Part shown: in pieces, positions 11,774-18,323 of the stretch
Layout of the letters: every line of letters begins with the position of its first letter
Position numbering within the stretch: position 1 is the stretch's first letter
From: Burkholderiales bacterium
Lineage (GTDB): Bacteria > Pseudomonadota > Gammaproteobacteria > Burkholderiales > Burkholderiaceae_F
DNA: 38,178 nt
Reading direction: 5' to 3'
NCBI GenBank assembly: GCA_020248785.1
Contig: JADCGX010000030.1
Location: forward strand, 1 to 38,178
The notes under the pieces: generated by a model
What the model saw: the letters and a program-made list of their open reading frames with translations, nothing else
Told to the model about the DNA's origin: nothing
Databases searched by the model: none
Translations under genes and position numbers: made by a program

Positions 11774-12915
11774 ACACCCTGCCGCGCTACCTGCGCCGTG
11801 AGATCGGGCTGGCGACAGGGTTCGTGCTTTTCGCGCTGCTCGCGATCTTCGCGTTCTTCGAACTGGTGGGTGAACTGGAGAACGTCGGTCTGAACGGCTA
11901 CACGCTGCGGGCGGCGCTCTTCTCGGTGCTGCTGTCGCTGCCGTCGCGCCTGTACGAGCTCATGCCGATCGGGGCGCTGATCGGCACCATTTACGCATTG
12001 TCCAAGCTTGCGGCCAACTCGGAGTTCACGATCATGCGGGTTTCGGGCATGAGCACGCGGCGGCTGGCAGTCTGGGTTCTGCGCACCGGCGTCCTCATCG
12101 TGGCCGCGACCTACCTGCTGGGCGAAGTGATCGCTCCTCCTGCCGAGCGACTGGCGCGACAGGTGAAGTTCGAGGCGATGAATCGCGTGATCACCGAGTT
12201 CCGCTCCGGTGTCTGGGCGCGCGACGTGGTCAGGAGCAATGACGGTACCGTTGAACGGCTGCGCTTCGTCAACGTGCGCGAGATGCGGACCGACGCGACC
12301 GCCTCCCAGTGGCGCATCTTCGAGTTCGACAATCAATTTAGGCTGCGCTCGATGCTGGTGGCCGAGCGGGGCGCTTACGAAGCGCCCGCGGACGGTGGGC
12401 CGGCCGTCTGGCGTCTGACCAATGTTGTCGAGACCCGCGTGCCGGTGGTGGAACCGGCGGCGACCGAGCGTGCCGCCGCCACCACCGAGGTGGTGCGGGA
12501 GGGCGAGCGGGTGTGGGTCAGTGAACTGACCCCGCAGATCTTCGGCGTGCTGCTGGTCCGGCCCGAGCGCATGGGCATGGTGGCTCTGGCGCAGTACGTG
12601 CGACACCTGGAAGAGAACCGCCAGCGCAGCGACCTTTACGAGATAGCGCTGTGGAACAAGATCGTCTATCCACTGGCCATCTTGGTCATGATGGCGCTCG
12701 CGCTGCCCTTCGCCTACTTGCACGTGCGCCAGGGTGGCGTGTCGATGAAAATTTTCTCGGGCGTCATGCTTGGCGTGGGCTTCTACATGCTGAACAAGCT
12801 TTTCAGCCACCTCGGCGTGCTCAACACCTGGCCGCCCATCCTAGTCGCCGTCATGCCAAGCCTGCTCGTTCTCACCATCGCGCTGGCGGCGTTGTATTGG
12901 ATCGAAAGGAGGTAG
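11770..12915 (+). CDS. lptG: LPS export ABC transporter permease LptG
   Basis: 381 residues from the ATG at 11770, which shares bases with the lptF stop. It opens [21 protein letters not shown], the typical amphipathic start leading to the first helix. The block LPSRLYELMPIGALIGTIYALSKLAANSEFTIMRVSGMS is the conserved coupling-helix region that contacts LptB. A periplasmic jellyroll domain (about 130-270) is followed by C-terminal helices including IVYPLAILVMMALALPFAY. It is the partner of LptF in lipopolysaccharide export. A strong imperfect hairpin follows the stop codon. Confidence 0.96.
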   Translation: MNTLPRYLRREIGLATGFVLFALLAIFAFFELVGELENVGLNGYTLRAALFSVLLSLPSRLYELMPIGALIGTIYALSKLAANSEFTIMRVSGMSTRRLAVWVLRTGVLIVAATYLLGEVIAPPAERLARQVKFEAMNRVITEFRSGVWARDVVRSNDGTVERLRFVNVREMRTDATASQWRIFEFDNQFRLRSMLVAERGAYEAPADGGPAVWRLTNVVETRVPVVEPAATERAAATTEVVREGERVWVSELTPQIFGVLLVRPERMGMVALAQYVRHLEENRQRSDLYEIALWNKIVYPLAILVMMALALPFAYLHVRQGGVSMKIFSGVMLGVGFYMLNKLFSHLGVLNTWPPILVAVMPSLLVLTIALAALYWIERR

Positions 12916-12916
12916 G

Positions 12917-12967
12917 CACTTTCGGTGTACGCGATCGGCTGCGCCGATCGCACGTGCACCGAAAGTG
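12917..12967. repeat. Long imperfect hairpin after lptG (REP-like repeat, copy 2)
   Basis: Outer arms CACTTTCGGTG (12917-12927) and CACCGAAAGTG (12957-12967) are perfect complements. Inner arms GCGATCGGC (12931-12939) and GCCGATCGC (12943-12951) close on a 3-base loop; the linkers differ in length. It starts 2 bp after the lptG stop. With no U-tract it is better read as a transcript-end or extragenic palindrome. Its centre is repeated at 8744-8780. Confidence 0.7.
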
Positions 12968-13256
12968 ATTTGTCAGAAGGGACGTCTTCGGGCGGCCGGG
13001 CGACGCCCCTCGTTGCAAGGGTGACGGGCGCCGCGCGCGGCGCCCTGGCGCCCTCGCGATGTGCGACGGCCGAACTGCCGTGGCTCGTTGAGTGCCTACG
13101 GCAGCCGTGCGCGACTTTTGGGAATGTGGGCAGCGCGTCGCGCAGCGACCCGCTTGTGCTGTCAGCGGGTGCCCGACCGCCGAAACCCGCTGACCTGACT
13201 TTCCCGCTTTGCGCGCACGTGCGACCCGCGGGGCCGCCTGCACGCAAAGCGAAGCC
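12968..13256. other. Non-coding interval between convergent lptG and terC-like genes
   Basis: No protein with family-like sequence. It holds several further GC-rich inverted repeats, for example GGGCGCCG-CGCG-CGGCGCCC at 13026-13045 and CAGCGGGT...ACCCGCTG around 13156-13185. These may serve as transcript ends for the converging genes. Confidence 0.5.
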
Positions 13257-14270
13257 TCAGGCGTCGCTTTCCTTCTTCGCCGGGAACGGATAGGCGCCAC
13301 CGCCGCTCTCGCCCTTCTTGGGCGGAATCTTCAAGCTCAGGATCATCGTCAGCGCCAGCACGGTGACGGTGAAGGCCAGCGAGTACACGACCGGGATCTT
13401 GTAGATGTCGATCAGCAGCATCTTGGTGCCGATGAACACCAGCACGATCGCCAGGCCGTAGGACAGCAGGTGAAAGCGCTCGTGCATGTTGGCGAGCAGG
13501 AAGTACATCGCGCGCAGGCCCAGGATCGCGAACACGTTGGACGTGAGCACGATGAACGGGTCGGTGGTGATGGCGAAGATGGCCGGGATCGAGTCGACCG
13601 CGAACACGATGTCGACGATGCCGATCAGCAGGATCACCACGAACAGCGGGGTGGCGACCTTGACGCCGTTTTCGATGGTGAAGAACTTCTCGCCGTCGTA
13701 GCGATCGGTCACCTTCATGTGCTTGCGGATCCACTTCAGCGCCGGGTTGGCCTCGAGGTCCGGCTCCTGGCCGGCGGCCCACCACATCTTCACTCCGGTG
13801 AACACCAGGAACGCGCCGAACACGTAGAGGATCCAGTGGAACTGCGCGATCAGCCAGGCGCCGATCAGGATCATGACGGCGCGCAGCACCAGCGCGCCGA
13901 GGATGCCGATCATCAGCACGCGCTTCTGGAACTCGGCGGGCACGGCGAAGTACGTGAACACCATCAGGAACACGAAGATGTTGTCCACCGCCAGCGCCTT
14001 TTCGACCAGGTAGCCGGTGACGAATTCCAGCGCCTTGGTGTTGGCCACCGCGCGCGCTGCCGCGTCGCTGCCCGAGCCGCCGAGGTACCACCAGAGCCAG
14101 CCGACAAACACGAACGACACTGCCACCCAAATGAGCGACCAGATGCCAGCCTCCTTCATGGAGACCTTGTGCGCGCCCTGCTTGCTCATCGCGAAGAAGT
14201 CGATGAGCAGGGCCACGAAGACGAAGGCCACGAACAGCGACCACATCAGCGGGGTGCCGATGGACATCAT
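13257..14270 (-). CDS. TerC/Alx family membrane protein, probable manganese exporter
   Basis: 337 residues from the first of two adjacent ATG codons (14270 or 14267). About nine membrane helices are visible. The two pseudo-symmetric family motifs are present: VEKALAVDNIFVFLM (near residue 85) and IVDIVFAVDSIPAIFAIT (near 205), each with a conserved acidic residue in the membrane; NVFAILGLRAMYFLL follows. This is the long Alx-like form. Related Alx proteins have been linked to Mn2+ export. A candidate yybP-ykoY riboswitch in the leader supports a manganese role here. The C-terminal tail is short and Lys/Gly-rich. It is convergent with lptG and seems to be a single-gene unit. Confidence 0.93.
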   Translation of the reverse strand: MMSIGTPLMWSLFVAFVFVALLIDFFAMSKQGAHKVSMKEAGIWSLIWVAVSFVFVGWLWWYLGGSGSDAAARAVANTKALEFVTGYLVEKALAVDNIFVFLMVFTYFAVPAEFQKRVLMIGILGALVLRAVMILIGAWLIAQFHWILYVFGAFLVFTGVKMWWAAGQEPDLEANPALKWIRKHMKVTDRYDGEKFFTIENGVKVATPLFVVILLIGIVDIVFAVDSIPAIFAITTDPFIVLTSNVFAILGLRAMYFLLANMHERFHLLSYGLAIVLVFIGTKMLLIDIYKIPVVYSLAFTVTVLALTMILSLKIPPKKGESGGGAYPFPAKKESDA

Positions 14271-14287
14271 GAGAAAACGCCTTTCTC
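14271..14287 (-). promoter_or_regulatory. Hairpin covering the terC ribosome binding site
   Basis: Read on the minus strand, GAGAAA-GGCGT-TTTCTC lies immediately before the ATG. The six-base arms pair perfectly and place the only Shine-Dalgarno-like run (AAAGG) in the stem and loop, so it could hide the ribosome site. This is a plausible expression platform for the riboswitch upstream; the link is inferred. Confidence 0.5.
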
Positions 14288-14316
14288 TACAGCGGCCGGC
14301 GCAAGCCGCGGGAGCA

Positions 14317-14462
14317 GGGGAGTTGCCCGTCCGGTCCACCATCCCGCGCGCGGGCTGCGGGACGAGATGCCGGGCCGTCGTTCAAGCGCCACACCGAACG
14401 GCGGCCCGTGCTGACGGCAGCGTGATCGTCGGACGCGTCACGACTGCCCTGGACTACTCCCC
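14317..14462 (-). ncRNA. Candidate yybP-ykoY (manganese) riboswitch in the terC leader
   Basis: On the minus strand the element begins GGGGAGTAGT (14462-14453), the hallmark 5' strand of this class, and closes with GGGCAACTCCCC (14328-14317). GGGGAGT and ACTCCCC pair as P1. Between them are a hairpin with arms GGCAG (14448-14444) and CTGCC (14420-14416), then CGTCAGCACG, close to the conserved 'GUCAACA' loop, then a strong hairpin GGGCCG-c-CGTTC...GAACG-a-CGGCCC (14408-14371 region). The class binds Mn2+ and usually turns on Mn exporters such as Alx and MntP, matching the downstream gene 46 bp away. The assignment is by eye; a covariance-model search was not run. Confidence 0.82.
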
Positions 14463-14536
14463 ATCAACGGCGCGCGAGTTTAGTGGAGACGTCGCTGCGC
14501 GCCAGCGTCAACACCGTGCCCTAGACAAAAAAGGCG

Positions 14537-14566
14537 TTTACAACCGTGAAAACCCTGAGCTATTTT
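14537..14566 (+). promoter_or_regulatory. Predicted sigma70 promoter of the small RNA
   Basis: TTTACA at 14537-14542 and TATTTT at 14561-14566 with an 18-base spacer, in an A/T-rich patch unusual for this genome. Transcription would start near 14573, about 100 nt before a strong terminator. Confidence 0.5.
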
Positions 14567-14572
14567 GAGGCC

Positions 14573-14673
14573 ACTTCGGCGGTCCATCTGCACGTCGATC
14601 CAGGTTGGGAGGAGGAGAGGCAGTCCGTCTGCCCTGCTCATGCAAGGCGCGGTTAACCCCGCGCCTTTTTTTT
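14573..14673 (+). ncRNA. Candidate small RNA, about 100 nt
   Basis: The interval between a predicted promoter (14537-14566) and an intrinsic terminator (14644-14673) contains no convincing open reading frame. It has an internal hairpin GGCAG-TCCGT-CTGCC (14619-14633) and a purine run GGGAGGAGGAGAGG just before it, partly able to pair with the loop side. It diverges from the terC riboswitch leader. It does not match a family I recognise (not 6S, tmRNA or SRP RNA by inspection). The 5' end is a guess from the promoter position. It could alternatively be a short leader whose gene has been lost. Confidence 0.5.
14644..14673 (+). terminator. Rho-independent terminator
   Basis: AAGGCGCGG, loop TTAACC, CCGCGCCTT and a run of eight T (14666-14673). 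The stem is seven G:C/C:G pairs plus two A:T. It is the clearest intrinsic terminator in the window and is oriented only for plus-strand transcription. Confidence 0.9.
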
Positions 14674-14991
14674 CGAATCCCGTGTGAGATCGCCGATGCG
14701 ACGCCACCGTAACGACGTCGGTACCGAGGCCTAGTCGCTGTTCGTGCGCCCGCTGGCCGGGAGGGCTGCGCGCTGCGCCCGGTGCGGGCAGCCGCCACGG
14801 CGGTCGAGCGCCACGTGGATGCCAAAGCGCGCGTGGGAGACACAACCGACGCCTTCACGATGCCGGCTCGCTGCGTGGCGGTGTTCGTGGTGAGCTGACC
14901 GGCGCAAGATCGGTTCGCCCGCTGCGGCCCCAGGCGATGAGCAGACCCGGCCGCGCGAAGAACCAAGAAGACATCGCCGCCGGTCGCGTCT
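14674..14991. other. Non-coding interval downstream of the LysR gene
   Basis: 318 bp between the small-RNA terminator and the minus-strand LysR stop. No gene or strong secondary structure was recognised. Short open frames here lack family resemblance. Confidence 0.45.
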
Positions 14992-15861
14992 TCAGGTATC
15001 GGGCCTGGCCTGCGGCGCCAGCGCCAGTGCCGCTTCGCGAGAGATCGTGCGGAACACCGCCGCGACGGACGGGATGCGCCGCATCGTCGGCGCGCACAGC
15101 AACCACAGGCGCGACTGCAGTGCGGCGATCGGCTCGCCCACGCGCTGCAAGGCCAGGTCGGCGTCGCCCACGAAGCAGGGCAGGACCGTGGCGCCCAACC
15201 CATCGCGAGCTGCGGCGTGCAGCGCCGCGAAGTCGTTGAAGCGGGCTACCACGGCCGTGCGGGGCACCTGCGATGCCATCCAGCGAGCGTCGGCCTGCGG
15301 ACCGCTGGAGGCCGTGTACGCGAGCCAGCGCCGCGGGGTGCAGGCGCGGCTGCGTCGCATGTACACGGCAGACCTCACCAGCCCGAGCGGCCTGCCAACA
15401 CAGCCCGCTGGGGGCTTGCGCGTCGGGCGGATGGCGACATCGGCCTCACCCCGTTGCAGGTCCAGCAGTTGGTCGCTGACCAGCACTTCGGGCCGCACGC
15501 CGGGGTACTCATGTGCGATGGCGGCCAGCCACGCCGGCAGCAGGTGGTTGGCCACATCCGTGGTGGTGGTGATGCGCACGGTGCCGCCGACGGGTGCGGA
15601 CCCGGTGCTCGTCAGCTCGCGCTGCACTGTCTGCAGCTCCAGCGTCACCCGGCCTGCGACTTCGACCAGACGCCGGCCCGGTTCGGTGACGCGGTAGCGC
15701 CCGTCGCGCCGCTCGAACAGGGCCGACCCCAGCAGGGCCTCGAGCGCCTTCAGGCGCCGGAACACCGTGGAATGGTCCAGTTTCAGCTCGCGGGCGGCGT
15801 CGGCCAACCGGCCGTGGCGGGCCACGGCCTCCACGAGCGATAGGTCACGCGACGTCAGCAT
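14992..15861 (-). CDS. LysR-type transcriptional regulator
   Basis: 289 residues from the ATG at 15861. The N-terminal winged helix-turn-helix is clear: SLVEAVARHGRLADAAREL, then LDHSTVFRRLKALEALLG, then FERRDGRYRVTEPG. The C-terminal substrate-binding domain starts near residue 85 (VGGTVRITTTTDVANHLLP), with DVAIRPTRKPP in the usual 'D(V/I)ai' position. The recognition helix 'HSTVFRRLKALE' is the variant seen in many small LysR proteins that auto-regulate and control a divergent gene. It diverges from the solute-binding protein gene with 111 bp between starts, so that gene is the likeliest target. The ligand is unknown. Confidence 0.92.
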   Translation of the reverse strand: MLTSRDLSLVEAVARHGRLADAARELKLDHSTVFRRLKALEALLGSALFERRDGRYRVTEPGRRLVEVAGRVTLELQTVQRELTSTGSAPVGGTVRITTTTDVANHLLPAWLAAIAHEYPGVRPEVLVSDQLLDLQRGEADVAIRPTRKPPAGCVGRPLGLVRSAVYMRRSRACTPRRWLAYTASSGPQADARWMASQVPRTAVVARFNDFAALHAAARDGLGATVLPCFVGDADLALQRVGEPIAALQSRLWLLCAPTMRRIPSVAAVFRTISREAALALAPQARPDT

Positions 15862-15972
15862 GGAAGACCTCGATCGGTGGCGCAGGCATGGCAACCCTGC
15901 AGTTCCGGCTTGCGGCGCTGCAAGCAGGTGGATGCTACGGTTTCTTCACCGTCATTTCTCGAAGTTCCAGCC

Positions 15973-18042
15973 ATGATTCGTTCTAGCTACCTGCGGTCGA
16001 TGGTGTTGTGCCTGTGGTCAGCGCTCGCCCTGATCATCTTCCCGGCCGGTGCGGCCACGGTGCGAACCGCATTCGTCGCGGGCGAACACGGCGTTGACCC
16101 CGCGCGGCACGTGTCGGCGCTGTCGCTGCAGGTGCAGGACGTGGTGTACCAGAGGCTGCTCGGCTACCGCGCCGGTGCGCAGGGGCCCGAGCTGGTGCCG
16201 ATGGCTGCCGCGGCCTTGCCCGCTGCGAGCGACGGCGGCCGTCGCTTCGAGTTCGTGCTGCGGGAAGGCTTGCACTTCGAGGCCACCGCGGGCCGCGAGG
16301 CGGCCAACGCGGCCGGCCGCCCGGTCACGGCACGCGATGTTGCGTGGTCGATCCGACGCCTGGCCGCACCCTCCAGCACCGCGCCCACGCGCGAGCTGCT
16401 GCTCGATGCGATCGTCGGCCTGCGTGCCCTGGCCGCGCGCTGGGCCGCGACCGGCAGCGGCGACGAGCTGGACGTTGCCGGCATCCGCGTCGTGGACGAG
16501 CGCACGATCCGCTTCGAGCTGGCCGAGCCCGACTACGACTTTCCGCACCTGCTGGCCATGACGGTTGCCAGCATCCTGCCCCGCGAGATTGCCGAGGTCG
16601 AGACCCGCGCGCCGCTGCTCGGAAGCGGGCCGTTCGCCATCGAGTCCTGGGACCAAGAGGCCGCTCGCATCGTGCTGCGCCGCAAGACCCGCGGGCCGTC
16701 GCTGGGCTTCGGCGATGTGACGCGCGTCGAGATTGCCCTGGTGGCGGACGAGGCGGCGCGCGGACGGTTGCTCGACAGTGGCGCGGTGGACTACCTCGCG
16801 CAGCCCGCCTCTGCGTTGGCGCGTGAGCTCATGGCCGACGGCGCCACCGCACAGGCCCGGCAACGGCGGGGCCTGCGCCTTCATCGGGCGCCCGTGCCCG
16901 AGGTGATCTACTACTACATCAACATGCGCGACCCGATGCTCGGCGGCAGCAGCGACGAGCGGCGCGCGTTACGCCGCGCCATCCTCCAGTCCTATGACGT
17001 GGCCGAGGAGATCCGCACCGTACGCGCCGGCTTCGGGCGCGTCGGGGCCAGCGTGGTGCCGCCGGAAGTGGCTCCGCAACTGGCGCGTGCCTATCCACTG
17101 GCTTTCAACCCCACGCTCGCGCGCCGCGAGCTCGCCGCGGCCGGCTTCAAGCCCGGCACCGACGGCTGGCGGCGCACGCCCGATGGCCGCGAACTCGCCG
17201 TGGTCTTCAGCAGCGAACCGCTGGACTTGGTGCGACCCTACCGCGAACTGCGCCAGCGCGGCCTGGCCGAGATCGGCCTGAAGATGGAAATGCGCGAGCA
17301 GAGCGTTCAGCAGAACCTGCGCGACAGCGTCGGTTGCGGGCTGGCGTTCTGGGGCGCGGCCTGGCAGGCAGCGGTGCCGACGCCGGCCTACTTCCTGGGC
17401 CTTTTGTACGGGCCGAACATCGGCCGCGGCATCAACCTCGCCTGCTTCGAGTCGGCGGAGTACGACCGCTTGTTTGAGCGGGCGCGTGGCACTGCGCCGG
17501 GACCGGAACGCGACCGTCTCTACGAGCGCATGCTCCAGATCGCGGCCGAGGAAGGGGTGTGGCAGATCGGCGCGCAGCGCGTGGCGACCTGGGCGCTGGG
17601 CGAACGTGTGGCCCGCTTCGAGCCGCACGCCCTGCAACCGGCGCCCTGGCTGCACATGGCGATGAGCACCCCGAGTACGGTCGCCGCGCCCGGGTCGCTG
17701 CGGGCCGTGGAGCTGACCTTCCTGAAGTCCGCCTCTGGCGAGCGCGAGCGGCTGAAGCGCTACATCGTGGACAACTGGTTCGCGATGGACAGGATCGCCA
17801 AGGCGCAGGGGCTGATGGACGCGTTCACCGTGTGGGACAGCGGCAACGACGAGGGCCCGTGGAATCTGCTGGTCTCCGTAACCTACCGCGACGCGCGGGG
17901 CTATGCCGGCATCGCCGAGGCCTTCGAGGCGATCCGCCGTACGCACACCGAGGTACGCATCGACGGCAAGAGCCTGCGCGACCTGGGCCGCATTGTCGAT
18001 TCGCGCCTCGTGCTGGAGGATCCGGCGCACGAGACGCGGTGA
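15973..18042 (+). CDS. Family 5 extracellular solute-binding protein with an additional C-terminal domain
   Basis: 689 residues from the ATG at 15973. It opens with a Sec signal (MIRSSYLRSMVLCLWSALAL, cleavage probably after AGA near residue 27). Residues 30-570 follow the SBP_bac_5 (oligopeptide/dipeptide-binding) pattern: VQDVVYQRLLGY, RPVTARDVAWSIRRL, LGSGPFAIESWD, and the lobe YYYINMRDPMLGGSSDERRALRRAI. Residues 577-689 are extra: AVELTFLKSASGERERLKRY, then WNLLVSVTYRDARGYAGIAEAF, which reads like a ferredoxin-like (dimeric alpha-beta barrel) domain found as separate small proteins. No ABC permease or ATPase is nearby, so it is an orphan receptor or works with a distant transporter. The 'YYYIN' and 'AFWGAAWQAAVPTPAYFL' segments suggest peptide-like ligands, but this is not proven. 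Confidence 0.85.
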   Translation: MIRSSYLRSMVLCLWSALALIIFPAGAATVRTAFVAGEHGVDPARHVSALSLQVQDVVYQRLLGYRAGAQGPELVPMAAAALPAASDGGRRFEFVLREGLHFEATAGREAANAAGRPVTARDVAWSIRRLAAPSSTAPTRELLLDAIVGLRALAARWAATGSGDELDVAGIRVVDERTIRFELAEPDYDFPHLLAMTVASILPREIAEVETRAPLLGSGPFAIESWDQEAARIVLRRKTRGPSLGFGDVTRVEIALVADEAARGRLLDSGAVDYLAQPASALARELMADGATAQARQRRGLRLHRAPVPEVIYYYINMRDPMLGGSSDERRALRRAILQSYDVAEEIRTVRAGFGRVGASVVPPEVAPQLARAYPLAFNPTLARRELAAAGFKPGTDGWRRTPDGRELAVVFSSEPLDLVRPYRELRQRGLAEIGLKMEMREQSVQQNLRDSVGCGLAFWGAAWQAAVPTPAYFLGLLYGPNIGRGINLACFESAEYDRLFERARGTAPGPERDRLYERMLQIAAEEGVWQIGAQRVATWALGERVARFEPHALQPAPWLHMAMSTPSTVAAPGSLRAVELTFLKSASGERERLKRYIVDNWFAMDRIAKAQGLMDAFTVWDSGNDEGPWNLLVSVTYRDARGYAGIAEAFEAIRRTHTEVRIDGKSLRDLGRIVDSRLVLEDPAHETR

Positions 18043-18323
18043 CGGTCGCGTTGCACTTTCGGCGTCCGTCGGCAGACGTGAATCGGATCTTGACCAGGAC
18101 CAACCCGAGGCCGTTCGTGGCGCTCGACAGAGACCCGCAAAGCCGACCGGGCACACCGTCTGCGACCGGTGGTCCGGCTGTATGAGTGCAGGCAAGCCGC
18201 CCATCGGCAAGGCGCCGACTTGCCCGCCAGCCTGCACGGCCAGCCTTCGGCACGGCCGGCACAGACCGGTGCAGCGGCCGCCGCGCCATCAGGCGGGCCG
18301 CAGCAGCGCCCGCGCCGGCAACC

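Noticed and set aside
14477-14511. Promoter TTGACG ... TAAACT for the terC riboswitch leader
   Set aside because: The spacer is 23 bases, too long for sigma70; only the -10-like TAAACT is well placed.
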